Shown: piece by piece, positions 25,608 through 33,858 of the stretch | Layout of the letters: each line of letters starts with the position of its first letter | Position numbering within the stretch: the stretch's first letter is position 1 | Source of the DNA: a virus | DNA length: 64,000 nucleotides | Strand: one strand, 5' to 3' | Virus record (IMG/VR): IMGVR_UViG_3300036766_000359 | Coordinates: 1-64,000 of that record | Notes under the pieces: generated by a model | Told to the model about the DNA's origin: nothing | Database searches by the model: none | Seen by the model: only the letters and a program-made list of their open reading frames with translations | Translations under genes and position numbers: made by a program

Positions 25608-26519
25608 TCATATGCTGACAGGAACCTGTTTTTTTCGAGCCCGTGCAGCTCGCATGTCTATTTTCCCACGTTCCCGAGCACAAATCCTACAAACTCTGCT
25701 ACCACTTTTAGTTATATATGTGTTCTCAGAAGAGTATTCATGACCGTTGTTGCAATGAGTCTTACTTGAGTTCAAAGCAGCTCCGCGAACAAGACCAGAC
25801 TGACATTGACTACGAAAACGCGGGTCATTCCAAAGATTAGCATTTTTTGCTCGAAAAGTTTCTGACCGCCAAAGTTCTCGAGAAGCTTCAACTTGTCTCT
25901 TCTTTATTTCCGGACGAGCTTTAATAATCCTTTGTGATTCAGATTGATTAATTCTTAAAAATGGATCAGACCAGGCCTTCTTAGAAGATTTCGTAACTTT
26001 AGCAGAATACTCAGGGTCGGACCATAAATTCTTCGCATTTTGCGAACGCTGTTGTGTAGTTAAACTAGCATTCGCCTTGGCAAGATTGGTAAGTCCCTTC
26101 TCACGAAATTCAGGACAGTCCCAGGGATTCTTGACGGGATGCGGTATGTGGGAGCCACCAAGGGCGAGATTAAACCCAAACTCTGGGTTCCGAGTATCCC
26201 ATTGTTCAACAATAATGCGTTCAGTTGCGTTAGCACCCTCGAGATCCCAGCTCATCGCTAAAATCTCATGCAAAAACGCATCCTTGCCGTATTTGCGAAT
26301 GGCATTCCAAAAATGACGGCAGCCTTTGCCACGCTTGGACTGAGCGTTGTATACGTGCTCATTCCAACGTTGAAGCATACGCTTCTTTGTCAAACCAACA
26401 TATCTGCGACCCGTAACAATGTGAGTGTGACAGTAAATGGTCCACTTATCAGAATACGACGAAGCCCCCTGACCTTTCGGTTCGGAGGCTTCGTTTTGCG
26501 ACTGTTCGCTTGAGTTCAT
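25608..26519 (-). CDS. GIY-YIG homing endonuclease (paralogue 2)
   Basis: The 303-residue protein has a GIY-YIG domain at residues 27-120 (KWTIYCHTHIVTGRRYVGLT, then MLQRWNEHVYNAQ and ERIIVEQWDTRNP). The linker motif NPWDCPEFREKGLTNLAKAN is shared with its paralogues. Next come several repeats of the form LWSDPEYSAKV / AWSDPFLRINQS, typical NUMOD-like DNA-contact units. A C-terminal zinc-like site (CNNGHEYSSEN...CRICARERG) ends the protein. It fills the gap between the DUF5659-like gene and a major virion gene. Overlapping hairpins precede its start. Confidence 0.85.
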   Translation of the reverse strand: MNSSEQSQNEASEPKGQGASSYSDKWTIYCHTHIVTGRRYVGLTKKRMLQRWNEHVYNAQSKRGKGCRHFWNAIRKYGKDAFLHEILAMSWDLEGANATERIIVEQWDTRNPEFGFNLALGGSHIPHPVKNPWDCPEFREKGLTNLAKANASLTTQQRSQNAKNLWSDPEYSAKVTKSSKKAWSDPFLRINQSESQRIIKARPEIKKRQVEASRELWRSETFRAKNANLWNDPRFRSQCQSGLVRGAALNSSKTHCNNGHEYSSENTYITKSGSRVCRICARERGKIDMRAARARKKQVPVSI

Positions 26520-26530
26520 GAAGAAAGTCT

Positions 26531-26557
26531 AGCAGATTGTTGATCTGCTAACAATCT
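26531..26557 (-). promoter_or_regulatory. Two mutually exclusive hairpins before a GIY-YIG start
   Basis: AGCAGAT/ATCTGCT (7 bp, 5-base loop) and AGATTGTT/AACAATCT (8 bp, 8-base loop) overlap, so only one can form at a time. They lie between the stop of the virion gene and the GIY-YIG start at 26519. They could end upstream transcription or control access to the start. Confidence 0.35.
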
Positions 26558-26566
26558 TCGTGGGCG

Positions 26567-27613
26567 CTAAATCGTATATGGCGTACTACCATCGTTTCCG
26601 ACGCAGGCAACCGCAGCACCGGCCGGAAGACCGATTCGTGCACCACCAGGCTGATATGACGAGCTCGTAAGCTTCGAGAGCTTACCGTAAACGAACGAAA
26701 GAAGAACCGGGCCCGTCTCAACCAGTGAGGGTGCAATGACGTTAGCAATTGCTGCGTCGAGGGCAGACTTCTGAGCGGTCGTCAGAAGTGAGAAGCTCGA
26801 AAGCGCATTGATTGTGGCAACAGAGACGTCAACCGACATGTTAGCGTACTCGGTCCACGTGAGAGCGGCGTCCGGAGAAACGGCATCTTCGTTGGCAACC
26901 TTAACCGATGTTGCCGAGATGAAGTCGTTAATGCGGAACGTTCCGTTGTTAGCAGGGTTAGCCGAACCCGAGAACGTGATGACCTTGCCGACGTCAGAAG
27001 CCTGCATGCCCGTAAGGCCACCAATGGTCGCCTCGGTGCCATCAAAAGCCGTAACGGTTGCCGCAACGCCAGTTTGGCCAGCAACAGCATTCAAGCCGAC
27101 GTACACAGCCTTGATCAAAAGGGAGACCGTAAGGCCCGATAGAGCGCCAATCGTCAAACCCAGAACGGTTGCCAGGGCGGCAGCCGTGGTACCCATCTGA
27201 ATGTACGCAGCAGGCCCACCAATCGTCGAATCGATAGCAACGTTGGCTCCACTAACTCTGGCCCGGAACGGAAGACCGGCATTCGTGAAACCAAGGTTCA
27301 GGTCAACTACGATCTGAGCCGCCGTGACCGCAGCACCAGAGGTCACGGTGATTGAGGTATACGCCGCAGCGGCTGAAGCCTTAATCTTGAGAATCGTTCC
27401 GTCCGCAATGGTGGTATCGAACGGCGATGCATTGCTTCCAACGCGTGTCACAAAAGCATAGCTCTTGAGGACGGCTGCAAGTTCCGCGTCCGTTGGGCTA
27501 TGAATATAACGACTCTGCCCAGCAGGCTCCGAGGAGAAATTCCTCTGAGAGGAGTTTTCAATGTCATCAAGATAAAGGTGGCCGATGTCGGTACGAAGGG
27601 CTGCAACACGCAT
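26567..27613 (-). CDS. Probable abundant virion protein (tail tube/sheath or decoration candidate)
   Basis: The 348-residue protein is Ala/Thr/Val/Ser-rich, beta-rich, and GC-richer than its surroundings, as are the capsid-area genes. This suggests codon selection for high expression. Segments include VTAAQIVVDLNLGFTNAGLP and FDGTEATIGGLTGMQASDVG. The ribosome site AGGAGAT is strong and the upstream promoter is good. The neighbours at 28.6-29.9 kb look like structural proteins too. I cannot choose between tube, sheath and fibre roles without a homology search. Confidence 0.55.
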   Translation of the reverse strand: MRVAALRTDIGHLYLDDIENSSQRNFSSEPAGQSRYIHSPTDAELAAVLKSYAFVTRVGSNASPFDTTIADGTILKIKASAAAAYTSITVTSGAAVTAAQIVVDLNLGFTNAGLPFRARVSGANVAIDSTIGGPAAYIQMGTTAAALATVLGLTIGALSGLTVSLLIKAVYVGLNAVAGQTGVAATVTAFDGTEATIGGLTGMQASDVGKVITFSGSANPANNGTFRINDFISATSVKVANEDAVSPDAALTWTEYANMSVDVSVATINALSSFSLLTTAQKSALDAAIANVIAPSLVETGPVLLSFVYGKLSKLTSSSYQPGGARIGLPAGAAVACVGNDGSTPYTI

Positions 27614-27685
27614 TTTTAGATCTCCTGAATAGCTGGCCTATCAAAATGACAGGATTAAAGTGCCAAAAGTACCTGGGGTAACGCG

Positions 27686-27714
27686 GGTATACTCATAAGT
27701 GAAAAATTTATCAA
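27686..27714 (-). promoter_or_regulatory. Sigma70-like promoter for the abundant virion protein
   Basis: The minus strand has TTGATA, 17 bases and TATACC, overlapping the stop of the upstream GIY-YIG gene. The predicted leader is about 65 bases and ends with AGGAGAT before the ATG at 27613. Confidence 0.5.
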
Positions 27715-28607
27715 AGAGCCAAAACTCTACGCCTTGCATTCGAAGCTTTAGCAGATGCGGAGATTTTGGCGCGGGATTCAATACTCAAAACAATAAACCG
27801 CCCATCAGCTTTACGCTTTGCAGCGGATATCAGTGCGGACAAACCGATCTTTTTTCGAGTCTCAGCACTCAAAATCCTACCTCTTTGTCCGATAGATATA
27901 TTATTCCGGTGTTCGTCGGTGAATATAACACCCTTCATCCTCTCAGATATTCGTGCACGGTATTCAGGATTACTTGCAATAACTTTTGATCTTTCAGAAA
28001 TTTGCGAACGATGTTCCAGGCTGCGTTTCTTACCGGTATTAGAAGCAGCACTTTTAGCTATGTGTTCAGGACTTAATTTCTTACCGCGTTGAGTGAGAGA
28101 AACTTTTAAACGAAATTGCGGATCCTGCCATAGTTGCTTTGAGATTTGTGAACGCTTCTGTGGAGTTAAAGAGGCATTCGTTTTCGTTAAATTTGCAAGC
28201 CCCTTCGAACGAAATTCTGGTCGGTCCCAAGGGTTGGTGATTTGGTGCGGACGATGGTCTCCTCCGGATTTGAAGTTAAACCCCTTCTTAGGGTCCGTAG
28301 TTTCAAAATGAGCAATCCATTTCTTCTCAGAAGCGTTTGCAGATTCTAAATTATGACAAATTTCAAGAACTTCGTGGGTAAATGCGTTTTTGCCGTACTT
28401 ACGTATAGCATTCGCAAAGTGTGACCACCCATTTTTCTCGCCCAAAGCAGTATAAACATGTTGATTCCATCGTTTACGCCATGTTTTCTTGGTTTGCCCA
28501 ATATAACGACGACCAGATTCGGTATGGATATGACAATAAATTGTAAATACATCTGAGGCCGCTCCAGGATTGGTAACGGCCTCAGACAGTTCAGTTTTTG
28601 TTTCCAT
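27711..28607 (-). CDS. GIY-YIG homing endonuclease with NUMOD3-like repeats (paralogue 3)
   Basis: The 298-residue protein has the GIY-YIG core (FTIYCHIHTESGRRYIGQT, WRKRWNQHVYTA, SEKKWIAHFETTD) and the NPWDRPEFRSKGLANLTK linker of its paralogues. The second half contains repeats such as LSPEHIAKSAASNTGKKRSL, ISERSKVIASNPEYRARISE and LSAETRKKIGLSALISA, which are NUMOD3-type DNA-binding units. The start at 28607 directly abuts an 11-bp inverted repeat, so its translation or transcription is probably controlled by structure, as known for phage I-TevI-type genes. Confidence 0.85.
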   Translation of the reverse strand: METKTELSEAVTNPGAASDVFTIYCHIHTESGRRYIGQTKKTWRKRWNQHVYTALGEKNGWSHFANAIRKYGKNAFTHEVLEICHNLESANASEKKWIAHFETTDPKKGFNFKSGGDHRPHQITNPWDRPEFRSKGLANLTKTNASLTPQKRSQISKQLWQDPQFRLKVSLTQRGKKLSPEHIAKSAASNTGKKRSLEHRSQISERSKVIASNPEYRARISERMKGVIFTDEHRNNISIGQRGRILSAETRKKIGLSALISAAKRKADGRFIVLSIESRAKISASAKASNARRRVLAL

Positions 28608-28651
28608 GATTTGAGATTAACATGTCCTCTTCAGGCTGTCAATCTCAAATC
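28608..28651 (-). promoter_or_regulatory. Inverted repeat abutting the GIY-YIG start
   Basis: GATTTGAGATT (28608-28618) and AATCTCAAATC (28641-28651) are perfect 11-bp arms with a 22-base loop containing AAGAGGA. One arm touches the ATG at 28607. The other lies four bases from the stop of the upstream gene. It may terminate transcription or hide the start region. Confidence 0.5.
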
Positions 28652-28655
28652 GGTT

Positions 28656-29231
28656 CTAAAGTGTGAAAGAAGCGGTACTCTTGGAATTAGCCTTTATAAC
28701 AACCTTCCAACCAACGCCCGGGGTACCAATTGTCACAAGGGCGTCATCAATTTCAATCTGGACAGCCGAAATGCTGGACGGAGGACCGGCCAGGATAAGA
28801 GCAGAGTCCGTAATGACTTGAGACAGACCACCTGGAGTGGTAAGAGTTACATATGTAACATCAGGAGACAAACTAAGGAAGTGTGTTCCAACAATGGTTG
28901 TTACGCCAAGTGCGTTGACGGCCGATGTAATCGTCGGCGCTGCAGTCAACGTCGAATTAAACAAGGTTGTCGAGACCATGCCTCGAGCAGCCAGTCCAGC
29001 CAGGACACCCTTGGTAGCAAGTGCAAGGAGAACTTCGTCCGTCGGAACCATATCAATATAACCCTTGACGGCTGTGTCAAGAGGGTTGGAGTATGGGACG
29101 TAGACCTTCTGCTTCCCCGATTGGGCGTGACTGAGTCCAGTTTCGAACTGGCCGGAGCTCCTATCAACTTTGTCAATAAGAATTGACCGACGTATCTGCT
29201 GCTGATTAACGACTCTAACAAGTGTAGGCAT
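28656..29231 (-). CDS. Putative virion structural protein
   Basis: The 191-residue protein has a basic N-terminus (TLVRVVNQQQIRRSILIDKV), a short segment typical of head-tail proteins (VPYSNPLDTAVKGYIDMVPT) and a beta-rich remainder. A strong ribosome site (CAGGAGA) precedes the ATG. It lies between two other structural-looking genes. The ADP/DNA-binding motifs of enzymes are absent. I infer a tail or neck component. Confidence 0.5.
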   Translation of the reverse strand: MPTLVRVVNQQQIRRSILIDKVDRSSGQFETGLSHAQSGKQKVYVPYSNPLDTAVKGYIDMVPTDEVLLALATKGVLAGLAARGMVSTTLFNSTLTAAPTITSAVNALGVTTIVGTHFLSLSPDVTYVTLTTPGGLSQVITDSALILAGPPSSISAVQIEIDDALVTIGTPGVGWKVVIKANSKSTASFTL

Positions 29232-29283
29232 TCCGGGTCTCCTGATTTAGTAGGGACGATAAAAGTTTCACAGATTCAGTCTA

Positions 29284-29925
29284 CTACTGAGCGGGGCTAG
29301 AGATAGCCCTCATTGATGCGCTAAACGTAGTGGCACCACCATTGCCACGTACGAATAGCTGGTAAAAAGAATCGTAAACTTTGCTGTACTCAGTAAACTC
29401 ATTCTGAAGGGATGGAACCCTCTGTTCATATCCACCGGGTTCAAAAGCTATGAGTAGATCAGTCGTGCCATCAGTCTGAACCCGAAGGCTATTGCACTGC
29501 ATTGGGAGCTGAAGCTCCAATGAGTCAGCTATAGTCGTTCCTGTCGGGGCTCCACCAGATAAGGCGACCGTTCTGTTAGGCTGTGAACTATATGGAAGGA
29601 CCAGGTGCATGGCTTCAGCCGGTCCAACCACTCCAGCTAAAGAAACTTGCTTGATTTGAACCCAGAAAGGTTTGATATCGTCGATTGAGTAGTCGGTTGG
29701 GTTAAACAAAAACCTGGTTTGTCCCCTATAATTACTATCAGCATAACCGGTTTGGGCTACGGTAGCCGAGGCTTTACCGCTTGCCGGGATAGTATCAAAC
29801 AAGGTGAATGCTACATCAAAGTTAATCGATTTGTAAAACTGGTATGACCCTATCCCAGGACGAGTCTGGAGTGACAAGTCAACCAAGTTTAACCTGCGTC
29901 TAAGGAGGGATAGTGATCTAGACAT
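29284..29925 (-). CDS. Putative virion structural protein
   Basis: This 213-residue protein starts with a basic helix (SRSLSLLRRRLNLVDLSL) and continues as a beta-rich domain (YQFYKSINFDVAFTLFDTIP, then GYADSNYRGQTRFLFNPTDY). The length and context fit a small head-tail connector or tail protein. No family can be named. Its stop overlaps the leader of the next gene. Confidence 0.5.
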   Translation of the reverse strand: MSRSLSLLRRRLNLVDLSLQTRPGIGSYQFYKSINFDVAFTLFDTIPASGKASATVAQTGYADSNYRGQTRFLFNPTDYSIDDIKPFWVQIKQVSLAGVVGPAEAMHLVLPYSSQPNRTVALSGGAPTGTTIADSLELQLPMQCNSLRVQTDGTTDLLIAFEPGGYEQRVPSLQNEFTEYSKVYDSFYQLFVRGNGGATTFSASMRAISSPAQ

Positions 29926-29993
29926 TTCAAAAAGTCACGAGACAAAAAGCGGAAGCAAAAGCTGCCAAACAGTTGTCAAGTGGACTGCCCGTA

Positions 29994-30395
29994 TCATTTA
30001 ACAAATTTTTCGTCTTGGACTTTAGAGTTATATGTTTTGGCGCTGTTTTCGCCCAATTCTTTTCTGGCAAATTCTTGTGCTTCGCGCCAGGTTCCAGTCT
30101 CTTTCCCTTGAAAGTTCGGAATAGAGTCTCGTTTAATATGATCGTAACGATCCCTGCTCCGTCGACTGGCAGATTCGGAAGCCTTTGCTCGCTGTTTTTT
30201 AATCCGTTCGCCCTTCGACGGCCAAGAACCGCTAGGTCCGTCGAGTAGTGCAACGTGCACAACCGTGGGAGTGAATGTGTATTTACACTTTTTCCCACAT
30301 TTAACACACTTCGGTGTGAATTCTTTGAATCCGTTTACAGAATGATTTTCTTCCTGAGTATTTGAACAACCAACACAAATATAATCGTATTGCAC
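29994..30395 (-). CDS. FmdB-like zinc ribbon protein
   Basis: The N-terminal 40 residues form a zinc ribbon of FmdB/putative regulatory type (YDYICVGCS with a second pair CVKCGKKC). The C-terminal 90 residues are strongly basic and helical (RIKKQRAKASESASRRSRD). FmdB-like ribbons followed by a charged helix occur in several phage structural clusters, where their role is unknown. The gene is divergent from the HNH gene, with starts about 20 bp apart. Confidence 0.6.
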   Translation of the reverse strand: MQYDYICVGCSNTQEENHSVNGFKEFTPKCVKCGKKCKYTFTPTVVHVALLDGPSGSWPSKGERIKKQRAKASESASRRSRDRYDHIKRDSIPNFQGKETGTWREAQEFARKELGENSAKTYNSKVQDEKFVK

Positions 30396-30416
30396 GCTAA
30401 CTCCTTTATTAATTCT

Positions 30417-31166
30417 ATGATTATGAATGCAAAGTGTTATGGATGCGGCGATCCAACTAATAGGCGACCATCAGAAGGGAAACGCGGGGTTTTATGTAGA
30501 AAGTGCCAATCCATACGAGCTAAGTTACACTACCAGAAAAGAAAAACAGAAATCATTTCGATTGCTGCAAAATGGAATAAAGAAAACTCAGATCGAAGAA
30601 ACATACGGTTGAGAGAAAGATATTTGGAACTAAAACGCCAGTCAGTACGAGCATATGGAGGTGAGTGCCAAAACTGTAAAGAGAACGAATTGGCATTTCT
30701 GACAATTGATCATATTAATGGTGGGGGGAGGAAACACAGCACAAAATTCAAAAAGAAAACTGCTCATATTCATTTATGGCTCAAGAATAATGGATATCCA
30801 GAAGGCTTCCAAATACTATGTGCAAATTGCAACTACGAAAAAGAAATGCTCCGAAGACAAGATAAAGTATCTCATGGACACCAGCTTCGTGCACAAGTAT
30901 TGCGTGAATTCGGGGCATACTGCAGATGTTGCAACGAGAAGAGTTTAAATAAACTGGTGATTGATCATGTAAATGGAGGTGGAAATCAACATCGCAAAAC
31001 AGTTAGCAATATTTATTTATTTATGAAAAAGAACGGAATTGATAGAATATCATATCAAATTTTATGTCAAAATTGCAATTTAGCCAAGTATACGCAAAAA
31101 GTATGCCCGCATCATTCTGGTTCCTCCTCTGATTCCAACGCTTCAGAATCTTCAGAAGCTTCATAG
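30417..31166 (+). CDS. Tandem HNH endonuclease
   Basis: The start is taken at ATG 30417 (ATG 30423 is an alternative); an upstream TTG would overlap the divergent gene. About 249 residues contain an N-terminal CYGCGD/CRKCQ pair and two HNH modules: CQNCKENELAFLTIDHINGGG...CANCNYEKE and CRCCNEKSLNKLVIDHVNGG...CQNCNLAKY. Both have the DH and C-x2-C/N pattern and the GGG loop. It is a freestanding homing endonuclease. Its last 18 codons (about HHSGSSSDSNASESSEAS) overlap the acidic tail of the convergent SWIM gene, so this end is antisense-derived. Confidence 0.75.
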   Translation: MIMNAKCYGCGDPTNRRPSEGKRGVLCRKCQSIRAKLHYQKRKTEIISIAAKWNKENSDRRNIRLRERYLELKRQSVRAYGGECQNCKENELAFLTIDHINGGGRKHSTKFKKKTAHIHLWLKNNGYPEGFQILCANCNYEKEMLRRQDKVSHGHQLRAQVLREFGAYCRCCNEKSLNKLVIDHVNGGGNQHRKTVSNIYLFMKKNGIDRISYQILCQNCNLAKYTQKVCPHHSGSSSDSNASESSEAS

Positions 31167-32473
31167 TCGCCCTGATCCTCAGGCTCTGCTAAAGATTCAT
31201 AGTCATCTTCGGGCTCCTCATCTTCTTCGGGCTCTTCGGGCTCCTCAGGAGATTCATAATCAATTTGTTCATCCTCCGGAACTTCTTCCGGAACTTCATA
31301 ATCTAACTGGTCTTCATCATCATAAGAATGATCTTCAGCAACGGGTTCATCAAAATCAGACGTGTCAACGTCGTAATTTAAGGACTCGTCCTCGTCCTCG
31401 TCCTCTTCTTCAGGATGTGATTCATGCGCGTCAGGTATGAGACCTTCAGGTTCAGCATCCCAATCAACTTCAATGTCGATGTCATCTTCGGAAAAGTCAT
31501 CTTCAGGAACCTGAACAACTCCTTCGAGACGATCCCATTGTTCATCAATCTTCTCTACGATCTCGTTTTCATCGAGATCCAAATTTTCTTCAGAGATTTC
31601 TTGAACAAAATAGTCTAAACGCTTCAAGACAGCGGCGGCATGTTTACAGAGCCAGTATTTTCTATCAGGATCGCGAATGTTAGGTGGAGAAGCCGTTCCA
31701 TACGGCTGTCCAAGCATGAATGAATTTTCAGATGCATGAAATTCTGGACCATTATATCGCCAGAATTTGCAATTGCATGATAAAGAAACTTCGTCAATGT
31801 CAGAAAGCGAAGCTTTTACGTCCTTCGGTCCATTCCCAGAATTAACAGCAAACGTGAAAACCCGAGTTTTCTTATCATATGATGTTAGAGAAACATTGCA
31901 TTTCTTTGAGTTCTTCTCAATCTTGTCAGGAATTTTTGATTTTAGTTCACCGGGACTTAAAGCAAGACGAAGTTTAAGGATTATCGGAATCGGTGTTTTT
32001 ACGGAAGAATGACGTGGTTTTTCTTTTGACCTGTACGGATAATCAGTATACTGAGTCGTGTCGATATCCGACATGTAGCTCGTATCGATCGGAGCTTGAA
32101 TGTTTTCATCAAAATTATATTCTTGATGATGCGTTAAATTATCAGCGTTCTCTATGTCGAAAATAGAACCCGAGTCTACTCCGAGTTCAGTCGGTTCATT
32201 ATCATAATTGACGAGCGTCTGGTAACTAAATAGGTCTCCTTCTGGCGTATCACCGGTTGGAGTTGAAAAAACGTGATTTGACGCAATTTTTGCAGCAACA
32301 GAAGCAGTAATACTGCTTTCAAGTTGGACAGGAATTAAAAATAACTGTTTAAGGTTATCAGGTATTGCAGCCGCGAAGCTGATGATATCAGGAAAAACTT
32401 CCTGACACCTAAATGAATACATGGCTGCGCTCGAAAGAACGAATCCTTCCTGAACGTTTTTCGGATCAGACAT
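31112..32473 (-). CDS. SWIM zinc-finger protein with long acidic tail
   Basis: The start is the ATG at 32473; the longer version overlaps the upstream gene. The N-terminal 200 residues are unassigned and include SSITASVAAKIASN. The centre has CNCKFWRYNGPEF followed after about 35 residues by WLCKHAAAVL, i.e. the C-x-C-xn-C-x-H pattern of SWIM zinc fingers. The last 150 residues are repetitive and acidic (PEEPEEPEEDEEPEDDYES type). SWIM proteins contact DNA or proteins. In phages I have seen them near head genes. The acidic tail could mimic DNA or bind basic proteins; this is inference. Confidence 0.7.
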   Translation of the reverse strand: MSDPKNVQEGFVLSSAAMYSFRCQEVFPDIISFAAAIPDNLKQLFLIPVQLESSITASVAAKIASNHVFSTPTGDTPEGDLFSYQTLVNYDNEPTELGVDSGSIFDIENADNLTHHQEYNFDENIQAPIDTSYMSDIDTTQYTDYPYRSKEKPRHSSVKTPIPIILKLRLALSPGELKSKIPDKIEKNSKKCNVSLTSYDKKTRVFTFAVNSGNGPKDVKASLSDIDEVSLSCNCKFWRYNGPEFHASENSFMLGQPYGTASPPNIRDPDRKYWLCKHAAAVLKRLDYFVQEISEENLDLDENEIVEKIDEQWDRLEGVVQVPEDDFSEDDIDIEVDWDAEPEGLIPDAHESHPEEEDEDEDESLNYDVDTSDFDEPVAEDHSYDDEDQLDYEVPEEVPEDEQIDYESPEEPEEPEEDEEPEDDYESLAEPEDQGDYEASEDSEALESEEEPE

Positions 32474-33002
32474 GTTGTGTAACTCTCGCCCGTACGTATT
32501 CAATAAAACTGAAATTAGGATTTTTCGAAAGACGAGTCACATTTTTGTACGCTCTACGAACAGTAGGACGACATGAAAAACAAAATTTAGATCCGATGCG
32601 ATCGTCATATGGTTCTCCACACACTAAGCAATTCATATGCGCCATTAATGATATAGTATTACTAGCAACATCAACTTGTTTATATCTAGATTGGTTTCGT
32701 GATTTATGATAAAAAACTAGACAAGTTTCACAGTGTTTAGCGTTGTTACGGCTAAGACTTTTTTGACAAGTAACACAGTTTTTGTTTACATAAAGATTTC
32801 GCGTTTTATATGAAAAACTTTCAGTTACATACGGACGAACAATATCCAGTATAGTGAGGGCGTTGTGCGCTGTAAAATTCAAAACAGGGTATTTCTTTTC
32901 TTTAAGACTTACAAATCCACGTACAGAATAAACATCACATAGTTTGTCTTTTATGAATTCTACATCTTCATGTTTAAAACCGTTTGTATAAAACTTAATC
33001 AT
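32466..33002 (-). CDS. C-terminal half of a split LAGLIDADG endonuclease with Cys-rich tail
   Basis: The 178-residue frame begins at an ATG overlapping the stop of the preceding half (TAATG). Its first 70 residues (IKFYTNGFKHEDVEFIKDKL, then YPVLNFTAHNALTILDIVRP) are the second half of a LAGLIDADG homing endonuclease. A Zn-type region (CVTCQKSLSRNNAKHCETC, CLVCGEPYDDRIGSKFCFSC) follows, as in several freestanding HENs. A single -1 shift would join both halves. Reinitiation at TAATG could yield a two-chain enzyme. Confidence 0.65.
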   Translation of the reverse strand: MIKFYTNGFKHEDVEFIKDKLCDVYSVRGFVSLKEKKYPVLNFTAHNALTILDIVRPYVTESFSYKTRNLYVNKNCVTCQKSLSRNNAKHCETCLVFYHKSRNQSRYKQVDVASNTISLMAHMNCLVCGEPYDDRIGSKFCFSCRPTVRRAYKNVTRLSKNPNFSFIEYVRARVTQHV

Positions 33003-33403
33003 TAATTTATTTTATTTTCTTTATTTTTGACAAGACTTCCATCACCCATATACCACTGAGCAATGGATATTGGAGAAATATCAACGTCCTTCGGAATTAT
33101 CTTCACCCCATTCGGGTACCAACGATTTCTTTCGGAAAAAAGATTCCGGTACATTGGAGTACGAATACTCACGTGATGCCCACTATTTATTTGTCTATCG
33201 TTGATGAATCTAGCTCTAGGTTTTATAAAATCAATAGTTGATTTTATACCATTGGAATCAAAAATTGTCTTAATGTGATCAACCCAATCCACGTTGTCTA
33301 CATGGATTTCCATTCTAAGACAAGCGGATATCATGGAACGAGATGCTAAACTAGCATCACCAAGTAATAGACCATCAAATACGGACTGGATGGTTTCGTT
33401 CAT
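33002..33403 (-). CDS. N-terminal half of a split LAGLIDADG endonuclease
   Basis: The start is set at the ATG at 33403, because longer versions overlap the next gene. The roughly 133-residue product carries DGLLLGDASLASR (first LAGLIDADG-like helix) and ISIAQWYMGDGSLVKNK (second). It then ends in an A-rich stretch at TAA, directly followed by the other half. In intact relatives the chain continues through this point. The split may be a recent frameshift, programmed frameshifting in the A-rich run, or a functional two-chain form. Confidence 0.65.
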   Translation of the reverse strand: MNETIQSVFDGLLLGDASLASRSMISACLRMEIHVDNVDWVDHIKTIFDSNGIKSTIDFIKPRARFINDRQINSGHHVSIRTPMYRNLFSERNRWYPNGVKIIPKDVDISPISIAQWYMGDGSLVKNKENKIN

Positions 33404-33443
33404 GACGAACGTGTTACCAAGTCCGTGTTTATTATACTTTTGA

Positions 33444-33785
33444 TTATCTACCAGTACGGCGTGGCATTCTGATGCGGACGTCTTCAAGCACTCGTTCGAG
33501 TTCATCTACTTTTTCTGGTCGTATCAAAGCTCTAGTTTCTTCATAGTCAATCTTGTTGACAGCCATGGAAACCGCACCAAGAGCTTTCTCCAACTTCAAA
33601 AGGGTCTCTGGTACGGCGTGTATGATATCTCCAGCAACAGCGTAGAAATGGTCTTTTTGAGGAGAATTGTGGACTAAGTCCAAAACTCGAACAATATAAT
33701 TCTTAAGCTCATCGCAACGCAAACGGGCGTCACTGAGTTCCTCTTGAATGTAAACAGTGGCACCAGCAGTCTTAGGACTTCCCAT
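33444..33785 (-). CDS. Hypothetical helical protein
   Basis: The 113-residue protein is almost entirely helical (QEELSDARLRCDELKNYIVR, then PETLLKLEKALGAVSMAVNK) with a basic end (RIRMPRRTGR). No family is recognised. A perfect TATAAATA box lies 54 bases upstream of the ATG, in the short gap before the next gene. This suggests late expression with virion genes. The downstream LAGLIDADG gene starts just beyond its end. Confidence 0.55.
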   Translation of the reverse strand: MGSPKTAGATVYIQEELSDARLRCDELKNYIVRVLDLVHNSPQKDHFYAVAGDIIHAVPETLLKLEKALGAVSMAVNKIDYEETRALIRPEKVDELERVLEDVRIRMPRRTGR

Positions 33786-33838
33786 ACTATTTCGGCACCA
33801 TCAAAGTTTGAGACTTATCGGTGCCGGATAGGTACTAC

Positions 33839-33846
33839 TATTTATA
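33839..33846 (-). promoter_or_regulatory. T4-late-type promoter box TATAAATA
   Basis: An exact minus-strand TATAAATA lies between the stop of the 350-residue gene and the start at 33785. It matches the late promoter consensus of T4-like phages, which need a phage sigma factor. Such a factor is not seen in this window. Confidence 0.4.
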
Positions 33847-33858
33847 ATGCTAGTGAGT

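Noticed and set aside
29927-30307. Minus-strand frame of 126 codons overlapping the zinc-ribbon gene
   Set aside because: It is an alternative frame of the FmdB-like gene with no domain; the zinc-ribbon frame has clear Cys pairs.
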